Numbered from the stretch's first letter, positions 7,140-16,345 are shown. The stretch: 64,000 bases of DNA from Pseudomonadota bacterium (GCA_020160755.1 JAIUPN010000008.1:124001-188000); one strand, 5' to 3'. The notes: generated by a model not told the origin, from the sequence alone. Program-made: numbers and translations.

Positions 7140-9830
7140 TCAGAATTTGAGCGACGCGCTGAGCGAAAAGGTGCGGCCCAGCTTGTAGCGGTTGAAATAG
7201 ATCTTGTTGTCGCCCGACGTCTGGACTTCCTGATATTTGCGCCCGGTCAGATTGCGCGCCTCGAACTTCAGCTCGATTTCCTTGTTGAGCAGGGTCAGCC
7301 CCTGACGCGCGACGAAATCGAGCTGGATGCCGGGTTTTTCGAGCAGGTCGGGCTGCCCCGACGGACCGCGACTGGTGACGCGCGGGCTGGCATAGGTGAT
7401 GAGCAGCGTCTGCTGCGACAGCTTGTCCTGATCTTCGAGCCCGATCTGGACATTGACCAGATGGTCCGACTGACCCGTGAGCGGCGAACCGTCGAAGAAA
7501 TAATTGCTCGCGTCCTGCACCACGCCGTTGATGACGGTGGTGTCGCCCGCACCGACTTTGATGTCCGACTTGGTGAAGGTGTAATTCCCGATCAGCACGA
7601 GACGGCGGCTGGCCCAGAAGGCCGAGTCCGACAGCGTGTCGAGCGCGAAATATTTCTGCGCTTCCAGCTCGACGCCGTAGAGCGTCGCCTTCGGCGCGTT
7701 GGCATAGCTGGTGTTGATCGACGAATCCGAGATCGAGGTATAGGCTTCGATCGGCTTGTCGATCGATTTGTAGAAACCGGCGGCGGTGAAACGCTGGTCC
7801 TTGGCAAAATACCATTCGTACCGCAGTTCGGCATTCCACAGTTCGCTATCGCTGAGCGAGGGGTTGCCGCGGAACAGGCGGTTCGATTCGGGGTCCTGAT
7901 AGATTTGTGCGACCAGTTCGCGGAATTGCGGGCGCGCGATCGTCTTCGACCCGTTGAAGCGCACCTGCATATCGGGCGCAACTTCCCAGGTCAGCGTAAC
8001 CGCGGGCAGCCAGTAGTTATTGTTGAGGTCGGTCGAGACGATCGAGCTGCCGCCCGTTCCGAAAAGGTCGACCGGAACGACGGTCTGCTTGCCTTCCTCA
8101 TACCGCACACCGGCGTTGATGTTGACCCCCGACATCAGTTCGGCCTGCACCTGTGCATAGCCCGCGTGTGTCCTGAGCCCCGCGTCGAACGCCGCGGTGC
8201 CGTCCTGCGCCGATGTTTCGATCAGGCCGATATCATAGAGCTGAATCGTAGCGTCGGAGAGCAGATAGTCCGGGCGCAGCTGCGTCACCGCGACGGGCAG
8301 ACCCGATGCGCGAAACTGGAACGCGCGGCGGACGGAGGTACGTTTCGTATCGCTATAGGCATAGCCGACCGTCGCCGTGATGCGCGAGGCGAGCTCGTAC
8401 GACAGGTCGACGCCGCCCGACCACAGATCCTCGTTGAGATCCGAGAAGGCGATTGTCGCGTCACCGCGGTTGCCGCCAAGATCGTTCACGAATTTGTTGC
8501 CCGTGGGATCCTGCGTCGTCGGCAGATTGGTGCGGACATAGGTAAAGCCGCGCTCATAGGGCGCTTCGCGCTGCGAATTGGCATAGGCGCCGCGCAGGTC
8601 GAGCTTCAGGCGGTCGAAATGAAATTCGCCGACGAACTGCGTGTTGATCAGCTGCCGCTCGTACCAGGCGGTGTCCTGCTTCATGATATCGCGGCCGACC
8701 TGGTTCGCGTCGGTGCCGACCGCCAGACGTGCCTGCTTCAACGTGTCGCGGATATAGAGGTTGGTCCAGCGCAGCTTGTGCTCGCCGATTTCAAGACCGA
8801 AACCGAGCAGGCCGTTCACCACGACGCGATTGTCGGTCACGACGCGGTTGTAGCTGGTCTGCGGGTCGCCCGACAGATCCTGCTCGACCGACGTCTGTTG
8901 CAGCGTGTCGCGGGTGCGCCACTTGTTGCTGATCCCCGCGGTCGCGATGATGCCGAGTTCGCCGCCGGCAAACTGGATCGTCGTACCGCCCGTGATGCCG
9001 GCCGACCAGTTGACCGGGATGTGGTTATTCTGTTGCAGCAACGTGGTTTCGGCGTTCACCAGCTCCATCTGGATCGCCTTGAGGTCGTCCTTCGTGAAGT
9101 CGGCCCCCTCCAGAATCGGCTTGCCGCTCGCGAACGCGGCCTTCAGCAACGGCGGCACATCGCGTGTCCCGTCGTCGAAGCCCGTCCAGTCGGTGTCGCT
9201 GCCATAATAGGTATAGCCGAGCTGGTTCGTCGTTTCGCTGTCCCATCCGATGCCGCCGCTGAGCGTCAGGAAAGGTTCGCGCGGGATCGCCTTCGTCGTG
9301 AGGTTGATCACGCCGCCGCCGAATTCGCCCGGAAAATTCGCCGAATAGCTCTTCTGGACAAGGGTCGAATCGATGACGTTCGAGGGGAAGATATCGAGCG
9401 GAACGACGCGCTTCAGCGGCTCGGGGCTCGGCAGCGGCGAACCGTTGAGGAGCGCGAGCGAATAGCGGTCGCCAAGCCCGCGGACATAGACGAAACCACC
9501 ACCGACGACCGAAAGGCCGGTGACGCGCTGGAGCGAACCCGAAATGTCGCCTTCGCCGGTGCGCGCGATGTCCGCGGACGACAGCACCGAGACGACTTCG
9601 GGCGTCGCGCGGACGACGTTCGGGGTAAAGCGGCCGGTGACGACGATTTCCTGATCGGCGCCGCCGGGGATCGAAACGTCGGCCTCTTCATCCGCGGGCG
9701 CAGCCGGTTCGTCGGCCGGCGCGGGCGCGGCGGTCGCGGGTTCGGTGCCGGCATCCTGCGCGAGCGCCGCGGGTGCGACGAGCGCGGAACTGAGAAGAAG
9801 CAGGCTGGCGAAGATCGGCCGCTTGGTCAT
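7140..9830 (-). CDS. TonB-dependent receptor next to the type II secretion operon
   Basis: Outer-membrane receptor, 896 residues from the ATG at 9830. Signal peptide (MTKRPIFASLLLLSSALVAP, cleaved near ALAQ), an Ala/Pro-rich acidic stretch, a TonB box-like QEIVVTG, a plug with VYVRGLGDRYSLALLNGSPL and FGGGVINLTTK, and a beta-barrel ending in the terminal aromatic LSASLKF. The plug subtype with the conserved PSPEPLKRVVPLDIFP segment recurs, as I recall, beside secreted lipoproteins in Caulobacterales and Sphingomonadales. It lies between the lipoprotein gene and gspC, all on one strand. The ligand is unknown; a phosphorus-containing compound would fit the PHO boxes on both sides. Confidence 0.9.
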   Translation of the reverse strand: MTKRPIFASLLLLSSALVAPAALAQDAGTEPATAAPAPADEPAAPADEEADVSIPGGADQEIVVTGRFTPNVVRATPEVVSVLSSADIARTGEGDISGSLQRVTGLSVVGGGFVYVRGLGDRYSLALLNGSPLPSPEPLKRVVPLDIFPSNVIDSTLVQKSYSANFPGEFGGGVINLTTKAIPREPFLTLSGGIGWDSETTNQLGYTYYGSDTDWTGFDDGTRDVPPLLKAAFASGKPILEGADFTKDDLKAIQMELVNAETTLLQQNNHIPVNWSAGITGGTTIQFAGGELGIIATAGISNKWRTRDTLQQTSVEQDLSGDPQTSYNRVVTDNRVVVNGLLGFGLEIGEHKLRWTNLYIRDTLKQARLAVGTDANQVGRDIMKQDTAWYERQLINTQFVGEFHFDRLKLDLRGAYANSQREAPYERGFTYVRTNLPTTQDPTGNKFVNDLGGNRGDATIAFSDLNEDLWSGGVDLSYELASRITATVGYAYSDTKRTSVRRAFQFRASGLPVAVTQLRPDYLLSDATIQLYDIGLIETSAQDGTAAFDAGLRTHAGYAQVQAELMSGVNINAGVRYEEGKQTVVPVDLFGTGGSSIVSTDLNNNYWLPAVTLTWEVAPDMQVRFNGSKTIARPQFRELVAQIYQDPESNRLFRGNPSLSDSELWNAELRYEWYFAKDQRFTAAGFYKSIDKPIEAYTSISDSSINTSYANAPKATLYGVELEAQKYFALDTLSDSAFWASRRLVLIGNYTFTKSDIKVGAGDTTVINGVVQDASNYFFDGSPLTGQSDHLVNVQIGLEDQDKLSQQTLLITYASPRVTSRGPSGQPDLLEKPGIQLDFVARQGLTLLNKEIELKFEARNLTGRKYQEVQTSGDNKIYFNRYKLGRTFSLSASLKF

Positions 9831-9859
9831 GGTAAAAGTCCCCAAGGAATATGCAGGAA

Positions 9860-9894
9860 GGGAGCGGGCCAGCCCGGTCGGCGTGCCCGCTCCC
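9860..9894 (-). terminator. Intercistronic hairpin between lipoprotein and receptor genes
   Basis: GGGAGCGGGC (9860-9869) and its exact complement (9885-9894) form a 10-bp stem with a 15-base loop, in the 82-base gap after the lipoprotein stop and before the receptor start. No T tract follows on the minus strand, so partial read-through is likely. That would give more lipoprotein than receptor from one PHO-controlled promoter. Confidence 0.5.
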
Positions 9895-9912
9895 CAATTG
9901 GATCGCGAGCGA

Positions 9913-11484
9913 TCAGGTCGTCGGAATGGCGCTGCAGCTCTTGCTCGACGTGCCGAAGTTCGCGGTCGTCGAGTTGCAGGTCCAACCCTGGTACCAGCTG
10001 TCGTTGGCGTCGCGGACGGCGCCGACATAGGCGGTGGTGTCGAAGAAGGCGTTCAGCGTCTTCGCATTGAAGGGCGTGAAGCCGGTTTCGGTCGCACCAT
10101 TGATGAACAGGCTGGTGAGCGACGGCACATAGTTCGAACGGTTGTTCGTGCCGCCTTCGAAGATCGCCTGGACCTGCGCGTCGGTGACGCCGCTGGTGCC
10201 GCGGAACGGCGAGGCGTTGCACTGCATCGACACCGACTGGAAGACCGGCGGGCCGGCTTCGTCGAGGGCGGGGTTCGCCGCCTGCGTCGTCGTCGCGCTG
10301 TTGAGGCCGAGGCAGCGGAAGCCCGGAGCCACGATCAGGCCATTGGCGAAGGTATAGTCGGCACCGCCGCGGACGAGGATCGATACGCCGTTACCCGCCG
10401 CATTGTTGCGATGGATATAGGTGAAGTTCGAAATCGCGACGCGCTGGCGCGGCGACGTGTCTTCGTTGCCGTTCGAGTCGATTTCCATCATCGAGTCGCC
10501 GACCAGACCGTCCGCACGCTGTACGCCGATGACGTACTGGATGTTGCCCTGATATCCGACGTCGGTATCGAGACCGTCATCCTCGGCACCGGTGATCACC
10601 AGATGCTTCATGTTCACGCGGCCGCCGAACACTTCGATGCCGTCGTCCGAGCTGTTGTGTACCTGGATATGATCGAGCTGCGTGCCCGAGCCCGTGCCCG
10701 ACGGCGTAAGCCCCTGCAGCTCCTTGTCGGCGCTGAGGATGAAGCCCGAATAGCGGATCTGGACATAGGACATGCGGCCCGAATTGTCCGCCGGCTGCGC
10801 ACCGCCATATTTGGCGCCCGAGGTGCCTTCGGTGTCGCGTTCGCACGCCGCGCTACCCGGCGTCGCGGCCGGCGCGTCGCAATCGGTGACTGGTGCACGC
10901 CCAAGCAGCACGACACCGCCCCACAGCTGCGAGGTCTGATCGCCTGCCGAACCCACGACGTTGCCGCGGCCGGTGAAGATGATCGGCTGGGTCGGCGTAC
11001 CGACGGCATCGATGCGGTTGCCGCGGTTGACGGTGAGGAAGGACACGCCCGTTGCGCCGAAGATGGTAACGCCCGGATCGATCGTCAGCGTGACGACATT
11101 GTTCGTGCTCGCCGCGCCCTGATCGGTGCCGACATCGACGCGGCCGGGAAGCGAATAAATGACGCCCGCCACCTTCGGAATCGCGGTCGTCGCGGTGAAA
11201 CGCGTCGGGAAACCGCAGTTGCGCCATTCGCCGCCGGGGCCGGTAATGGTGCCGAGGTTCGAAAGCTGGTCGGGGCCGGCAATGCTCGGGCAGTTCGCGG
11301 CCGGGGTTACGGTCGCCGGCGGGGTCGGGGTAGGCGTGGGGGTCGGCGTCGGGGTGGGGGTCGGCGTCGGGATAACGATCACGCCTTCACCCGGCGACGC
11401 GACGCCGTCGGCACCGCACGCCGCAAGAATGGAACAGGCCACGCCGCTGAGCATGACCAAACGAATGCGTGCGAAAGCCGCCAT
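9913..11484 (-). CDS. Secreted-type lipoprotein with beta-helix repeats, ElpS-like
   Basis: Protein of 523 residues from the ATG at 11484. The lipoprotein signal peptide ends in the lipobox LAAC (lipidated Cys at about residue 23). A (Thr-Pro)n linker follows, then a long domain with right-handed beta-helix character (SSDDGIEVFGGRVNMKHLVI, then AEDDGLDTDVGYQGN, many Asn/Asp turns) and paired cysteines. It shares gene neighbourhood (TBDR, then gspC) and a PHO-box promoter with ElpS, the lipoprotein that Caulobacter exports through its T2SS on phosphate starvation. Equivalence is inferred from context, not alignment. It is the obvious candidate substrate of the adjacent T2SS. The frame is open to 11631, but the lipobox fixes the start. 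Confidence 0.75.
   Translation of the reverse strand: MAAFARIRLVMLSGVACSILAACGADGVASPGEGVIVIPTPTPTPTPTPTPTPTPPATVTPAANCPSIAGPDQLSNLGTITGPGGEWRNCGFPTRFTATTAIPKVAGVIYSLPGRVDVGTDQGAASTNNVVTLTIDPGVTIFGATGVSFLTVNRGNRIDAVGTPTQPIIFTGRGNVVGSAGDQTSQLWGGVVLLGRAPVTDCDAPAATPGSAACERDTEGTSGAKYGGAQPADNSGRMSYVQIRYSGFILSADKELQGLTPSGTGSGTQLDHIQVHNSSDDGIEVFGGRVNMKHLVITGAEDDGLDTDVGYQGNIQYVIGVQRADGLVGDSMMEIDSNGNEDTSPRQRVAISNFTYIHRNNAAGNGVSILVRGGADYTFANGLIVAPGFRCLGLNSATTTQAANPALDEAGPPVFQSVSMQCNASPFRGTSGVTDAQVQAIFEGGTNNRSNYVPSLTSLFINGATETGFTPFNAKTLNAFFDTTAYVGAVRDANDSWYQGWTCNSTTANFGTSSKSCSAIPTT
11321..11371 (-). repeat. Hexanucleotide repeat coding the Thr-Pro linker
   Basis: About eight to nine tandem near-copies of a six-base unit (GGCGTC/GGGGTG on the plus strand) encode alternating Pro and Thr after the lipid anchor. 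Such a linker would hold the beta-helix away from the membrane. The unit is prone to slippage in multiples of six, so linker length may differ between strains without frameshift. Confidence 0.8.
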
Positions 11485-11607
11485 GAAAATCTCCGTTCCC
11501 GGTGTGCGCCCCCCGATCGTCGAGCGGCGCCCCTGATGAAAAACACGCCGCGAACGAGATGAGATATGCTGGCTCGCCCCCGGTGACGCCGCCACTAGGG
11601 TGATTCG

Positions 11608-11647
11608 ATGACGGTCTGACGCCAGAGCCATGACAATTGGGTGACTC
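11608..11647 (-). promoter_or_regulatory. PHO-box array in front of the lipoprotein gene
   Basis: On the minus strand GTCAC (11645-11641), GTCAT (11634-11630) and, 22 bases on, GTCAT (11612-11608) lie in 11-base register; the in-phase position between them is degenerate. The 18-mer at 11630-11647 reads GAGTCACCCAATTGTCAT. It is about 125-145 bases before the chosen start at 11484. A second array of the same kind before gspC makes chance unlikely. Confidence 0.65.
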
Positions 11648-11800
11648 TTTCGAGTCGGTTCGATGACATCGGCGCCAGCGGCAGCCCCGCTTGTTTGCGT
11701 CGGTGAAAATAAATCCGGCGAAGCTCGCTTGCATCACCCGGAAAGCTTTGCTAGGCGCCCGCTCCTACCTGGTGCCGGCCCGTCCGGACCATCATGATGT

Positions 11801-11887
11801 GCGGTCGTGGCGGAACTGGTAGACGCGCAACGTTGAGGTCGTTGTGGCCGAAAGGCCGTGGAAGTTCGAGTCTTCTCGACCGCACCA
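11801..11887 (+). tRNA. tRNA-Leu (anticodon GAG)
   Basis: An 87-base class II tRNA. Acceptor stem GCGGTCG pairs with CGACCGC and is followed by an encoded ACCA. The D arm is GCGGAACTGGTAGACGCGC. Anticodon stem CAACG/CGTTG encloses the loop TTGAGGT with anticodon GAG, reading CUC/CUU. The long variable arm TGGCCGAAAGGCCGT is typical of tRNA-Leu. The T arm is GGAAG-TTCGAGT-CTTCT. Confidence 0.97.
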
Positions 11888-12237
11888 TCATCGCCGAACT
11901 ATGGCGTGAAATCAGGTATTTAGCGAAAACATCTAGTTTCGCGGTCCACCTTTTGCGGGATTAAGCGGACGTGCGAACGTCGCTTCCTTGTCTAGATCGT
12001 TTAAATCTCTGGATTTTTCCGCTCGGGAAGAATTGCGGATTACAAAGCAACTGGCTGCGATTGACCGATAGCCGCCGGCCCTGTTCGGCGCCCGGGGATG
12101 TCGGCTCACGCCTCATTCATGGTCACCTTGACCAGAGAATCTTCGCCGTGAAGTGGACATAGTCGACCTCCGGTTTTGCAAATATTGTGGATCGATAGCG
12201 GAGGAAATCCGTGCAGACGGTTCCGCCAACGAACCCG
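11888..12237. other. 350-base gap after the tRNA gene, no gene seen
   Basis: The stretch is less GC-rich than its surroundings and holds only short open frames without ribosome binding sites or recognisable motifs. I find no copy of the tRNA 3' end within it that would mark an attachment site. It separates the tRNA gene from the convergent serine hydrolase. Confidence 0.6.
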
Positions 12238-13953
12238 TCAGGGCTGCCGCACGAACCATATGTTGCGAGCGCCGTTCATCCACGCCGCGAATCCGTCGAT
12301 CTTGCCATCAGGCGCGCGCGAGAAGACGAAACTGCTCATGCCACGCAGCCGCACCGTGAAGCCGTCGGCGAAACGCGGCGTCAGGGGCCATTCGACTGCA
12401 AAGGGTTGACGCATCACCAGACCATCACCCTTCCGAACAACCGAAATACGTCTGTCCAGCTCAGCGCTGTAATAGGTTCCGACATAGGTATCGAGCGCGA
12501 CGGGGTCGGCTTTGGCAGGTGCAACCGCCACGAAGCGCTGACTAAGTCCATCGGTGCCCAGAGTGAGTTCGACAGCCTTCCCCTCCTCCCGGGCAAACTG
12601 CGCCACACCCCCGTCCGCGCGCCGGAATCTGCCCTTGTCCATGGGAGTCAGCCGCTGCGCCGCCCCTCGCTGGAGCATGAGCTGCCCGTCGACGACCGTT
12701 GTCGCCACGAGTTCGCCAGTCACGGGATCGCGAAACAACCCTTGGTATTGAGCCAGGTCCAGGTCGGCGGGGCTAATCGGCGAAGTCGTGGGCGACGGCG
12801 CCGAAGCCACAGGCTTTCTCTCGATATAACCGGTAGCGCGGAGTGCCTGCTCGGCAATGCCCTCGCCAAGCTTCACCGGATCGACATCGCCATTGTTGCA
12901 TAGGAGCACAACCGAGACGCGCTTCGCGGGATAGCGGCCGATCCAGGCCTTATATCCGGCAGTAGAGCCGCTATGCCCGATCAGGCGCAACCCGTGCGCG
13001 TGGGCAATCTCAAGGCCAAGGCCGTATTCGACCGGTGTGCCGTTCCGCAATTTGCCCGGTGTCTGCAGGGCCGTCACCAGCGCCTCGCCGCCGGGCAGAT
13101 CGGAAGGGTGGTCGAGAAAGGCGTTCCAGCGCAGCAGATCCGCGATCGTGGTAAGTAGCCCGCCATTTCCATAGACGTTGGTGAAGGGCATATTGGCGAT
13201 GAAGCCTTCGCTGCCCGAAGCATAGGCCATGGCGCGTCCCGGCACGACCGTACGGAAATCCTCCCGCCACCAGCTGTGGTTCATGCCCAGCGGCTGGAAC
13301 AGGCGCTGCTCAGTGAAGCGTTGCAGGCTCGTGCCGCTCGCGCGTTCGATGATGATCGCCGCGAGCGCGTAGTTTGTATTGGTGTAGAGAAACTCTGCGC
13401 CGGGCGTGAAGTTCAGACCCTTCTGCCGTGAGGCCAGGTCGAGGATCATGCTCAAACTATGGACCTGGACGCCCGGGCCGTTGCCGGTCAGAGCGAGCAG
13501 GCTCCACTGCTCACGCAACCCGCTGCTGTGGGTCAGCAGGTGGCGGATCGTGATCGGCACGCCATAATCCGGCATCTCCGGCAAATACCGCCTGATATCA
13601 TCTTCCAATGTCAGCTTGCCGTCCTGAACCAGCAGCAGGATCGCAGCGGCGGTGAATTGCTTGGCCAGCGAGCCGGTTTCGAAAACCGTGTCGCCCGTGA
13701 TCGGTACGGGGTGTTCGAGATCGGCCAGTCCATAGCCGCGTATCACCGGCGCGGTTCCGGCGATCGACACGCCTGCCGCGCAGCCGGGAGCCGTCGGTGC
13801 GATCGATGCAAAGACTGCGTCGAGGTCGACTTTGGACCGATCTTGCTGATCTGCGGCGTGTAGAAGATCCCCGCTCTCAAAAGGAGCGGCCACCGCCACA
13901 TTGGCGGAAATTCCGGACAGAACGGCGACGGCAACGAGACGCATTGAACGCAT
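12238..13953 (-). CDS. Exported serine hydrolase of the beta-lactamase/DD-peptidase fold
   Basis: 571 residues from the ATG at 13953, which has GGAGAG five bases upstream. A signal peptide (MRSMRLVAVAVLSG, cleaved near VAA) is followed by a class C beta-lactamase-like domain: nucleophile motif SLAK (Ser95, Lys98), YTN in FLYTNTNYALA, and HSGS in place of KTG. A C-terminal extension of about 200 residues contains two repeats of the kind often fused to these hydrolases (LAQYQGLFRDPVTGELVAT and DTYVGTYYSAELDRRISVV). The substrate is unknown; peptides, esters or D-amino-acid derivatives are possible. The LytTR regulator gene lies 123 bases upstream on the same strand. Confidence 0.87.
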   Translation of the reverse strand: MRSMRLVAVAVLSGISANVAVAAPFESGDLLHAADQQDRSKVDLDAVFASIAPTAPGCAAGVSIAGTAPVIRGYGLADLEHPVPITGDTVFETGSLAKQFTAAAILLLVQDGKLTLEDDIRRYLPEMPDYGVPITIRHLLTHSSGLREQWSLLALTGNGPGVQVHSLSMILDLASRQKGLNFTPGAEFLYTNTNYALAAIIIERASGTSLQRFTEQRLFQPLGMNHSWWREDFRTVVPGRAMAYASGSEGFIANMPFTNVYGNGGLLTTIADLLRWNAFLDHPSDLPGGEALVTALQTPGKLRNGTPVEYGLGLEIAHAHGLRLIGHSGSTAGYKAWIGRYPAKRVSVVLLCNNGDVDPVKLGEGIAEQALRATGYIERKPVASAPSPTTSPISPADLDLAQYQGLFRDPVTGELVATTVVDGQLMLQRGAAQRLTPMDKGRFRRADGGVAQFAREEGKAVELTLGTDGLSQRFVAVAPAKADPVALDTYVGTYYSAELDRRISVVRKGDGLVMRQPFAVEWPLTPRFADGFTVRLRGMSSFVFSRAPDGKIDGFAAWMNGARNIWFVRQP

Positions 13954-14076
13954 TGGACTCTCCGATGACTTGCAATCGCTCAAGCGCAGATCGAATGGCT
14001 GCCCAACAGCGGATCGGTGAATGCCCCTCAGCTTCGGTGAACGGTCACCATGAAACCTGAGCGGATCGGCCCGAGC

Positions 14077-15510
14077 TTAGGCCGCCGCCGCGACGGGGCA
14101 CACGTCCAAAGCCTCACGCAAGGCAGGCAGACGGGAGCGGCTGACCGGTAGCGGCGCCCCGTCACTCAAATGCAGCCGCCAGCGGCCACCGTCACGTTCC
14201 AGCCGTTGTACCCGGGACAGGTTTGCGATCACGGATCGATGGATGCGCAGGAAGCTTGCCGGTAGCTGGCTCGCAAGCCCGTCGAGGCGCGCCGCGTGCA
14301 GCAGGCTGCGGCCGCCAACCAGCCGCAGTTCAACATAGTCGTCGGCGCCCACCACGGCCAGAATCTCCGCAATCGGAACCAGTTCGACACCACGCGCTGA
14401 AGCCACCGTCAGGCGGTCAGGCTGGCTGGCCGCATGTGTCAGGGCGGCTTCGCGGCTGCGATTGTCGCGACCGAGGCGCACGACCTCGACCATCAGCAAC
14501 GGCAACACCAATCCCGCAGCGAGCAGGAAGTAGGAGAGATCGGTGAACCATTCGGGAAGGCCAAGAGCCAGCGCGAGGAACAATAGGAGATAGGCAAGGG
14601 TCGGCCGCGCGCCAGGAAGCCGCCGCCGCACCGCTGCCGCAGCCGGCAGGGCGGCAAATGCACCTCCCAAGATGAGTGCCCACATCGTCTTCACTTCGAA
14701 GCTCGGCAACAGGGCGGTAGCACCCACCAGACCGGAGGAAAGGCCGGTGATGATGATACTGCGCGTTCCAGGCAGGAAGCGAATGGACACGTAGCGCACC
14801 AGCAGGATCGCGAAGACTGCGGCCAAGGCCCAGATGGCGCCCATCCGCCAAGCGTGCAAAGGATAGGAATAGTCGAACAGCGTCCGCACGCTCTCGACAA
14901 TGGCCTGCAGCATCGCAACGCCCGCCATCGCAGCCAGGATCAGACTGGTCCTGGTGCGGCGCATGGCGTGGATGACGCCGAAGCCGAATGCTGCGGCCAG
15001 CAATGTGCCGGCTGCAAGAAAGGTGACAGCCAGAGGCGCGATGCGCTGCGGATACGGATAGGGCAATACGGCAACGGCACTCATCGGTCGCGCGAAACGC
15101 AGGCCACCGTGAAAAGACGACAGGCGCAGCACCAGCACGTTCTCGCCGCGTTGCCAGACGGCCTCGCTGATCGGGAGGATCGCCCGGTAACGCCCGGGCG
15201 CTTCTTCCCGTGCCGTGGCGCCGGGACGGCCGTTCGCGCCGAGGCGCAGGCCGTTGAGCCACGCTTCCGATGAAGCGACGCCTGCCACATAAAGGACGCG
15301 CGGGCGAGCATCCGCCGGGGCCCGGACGATGGACCGGATCCAGATCTCCCGCCCTTGCGGATCGATGAGATCGGCAATCGACCGGCAATCGCTGAGCACC
15401 GGACCGGCCGGACCAACGACGCCATGACAGGCTTGCCAAGAGCTATCCTGGGCATAGGCCGGGGACGTGAATCCTGTCAGGAGGAAGATGAGAAACAGGA
15501 TTCGCCACAT
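14077..15510 (-). CDS. Membrane-bound LytTR-type transcription regulator
   Basis: 477 residues. A signal peptide (MWRILFLIFLLTGFTSPAYA) and an extracytoplasmic beta-sandwich of about 140 residues (REIWIRSIVRAPADARPRVL, then ASSEAWLNGLRLG) resemble the sensor region of 7TMR-DISM proteins. About seven transmembrane helices follow (residues about 165-345), then a C-terminal LytTR DNA-binding domain (ILAVVGADDYVELRLVGGRS, then FLRIHRSVIANLSRVQRLER). It would sense a periplasmic signal and bind DNA directly, without a kinase. It is the promoter-proximal partner of the serine hydrolase downstream, which it may regulate. Confidence 0.85.
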   Translation of the reverse strand: MWRILFLIFLLTGFTSPAYAQDSSWQACHGVVGPAGPVLSDCRSIADLIDPQGREIWIRSIVRAPADARPRVLYVAGVASSEAWLNGLRLGANGRPGATAREEAPGRYRAILPISEAVWQRGENVLVLRLSSFHGGLRFARPMSAVAVLPYPYPQRIAPLAVTFLAAGTLLAAAFGFGVIHAMRRTRTSLILAAMAGVAMLQAIVESVRTLFDYSYPLHAWRMGAIWALAAVFAILLVRYVSIRFLPGTRSIIITGLSSGLVGATALLPSFEVKTMWALILGGAFAALPAAAAVRRRLPGARPTLAYLLLFLALALGLPEWFTDLSYFLLAAGLVLPLLMVEVVRLGRDNRSREAALTHAASQPDRLTVASARGVELVPIAEILAVVGADDYVELRLVGGRSLLHAARLDGLASQLPASFLRIHRSVIANLSRVQRLERDGGRWRLHLSDGAPLPVSRSRLPALREALDVCPVAAAA

Positions 15511-15671
15511 GCGTGCCCTCTAGGCTGCAGTTCGCCGAGCAGCGAGAGTATTTCGCGCCGGCAGGATGCCATCAAAAACACCCAAAAGGGTGAGGGACGG
15601 GTCAGGGTATCGCCTCGAACGGCACCGGACCCCGGCGGATTTCATTTTAAAGTTATAGCCGAAAAAGCTAG

Positions 15672-16284
15672 TTTTTTCTGGCGCTTCCGCAGATTCCCCC
15701 GGACGTCGCCGGCTGCGCGGGCGCGCGCGTCGCGCTGCCCGAACGCGACTATCCACCTGCTCTCGCCGAGCTCGACCGGATCGCGCCGCAAGCAAAGCGG
15801 CTCGGTCGCGAGGCGTCGCTCGTCACAATCGATCTCTTGCGAGCCCGGATCGACGAGTCCCGCGTCCGATCCGATCGGGCGACCGAACATCTTCGCGCAG
15901 CGTTGCTTCGCGGCGCCCAGCTGGGCCTTGTCTGCACGGTTGTCGACGGGGGGCAACAGGTGCTGCACCTCCTCCATCGCCTGCTGTCCACGGGCAGGCC
16001 CGACGCGGAACTCGCAAGCTATATCCAGCAGCTCATTGAGCACTTTCCCGGGAGCGCCGATGCCGATAGCCCGAGGCCGGCGGCGGGTACATCGGTGCGG
16101 ACTCCCCGCGAAGCGGAAATTGTGCGCCTGGTCGCGGCGAGCACGTCGAATCAGCAGATCGCTCGCGATCGGCATCACGCTCGAAACCGTCAAATGGAAC
16201 CTCAAGAATGTCTTCCAGAAGCTCGGCGTCCCAGACCGATACCAAGCGGTGGCATCGGCCCGCTGCAATAGCTTGATCGATTGA
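15672..16284 (+). pseudogene. Broken LuxR/MalT-like regulator: 5' truncated and frameshifted in the helix-turn-helix
   Basis: A frame open from a TAG at 15669-15671 encodes, without any ATG, the C-terminal part of a large LuxR regulator (LRAALLRGAQLGLVCTVV, then ELASYIQQLIEHF) up to the DNA-binding domain TPREAEIVRLVAASTSNQQIAR. At about 16166-16170 the frame breaks; the rest of the domain (GITLETVKWNLKNVFQKLGV, then RYQAVASARCNSLID) continues in another frame to 16284. Two missing bases in GCGATCGG would restore the family sequence IAREIGIT. The TPR/ATPase region that should precede is absent. A sequencing error could explain the shift, but not the missing 5' part. Confidence 0.8.
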
Positions 16285-16345
16285 CCGGCGAATAGCTTCC
16301 GGATCGCGCCGTCCACGCTCCAGGAGCCCCATATTTTCGATCCGA

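Noticed and set aside
7008..10070. Very long plus-strand open frame opposite the receptor gene
   Set aside because: It mirrors the third-codon GC bias of the minus-strand TBDR, is Arg-rich and shows no domain. The same holds for 40260-43145, 51135-54287 and 61116-63161.
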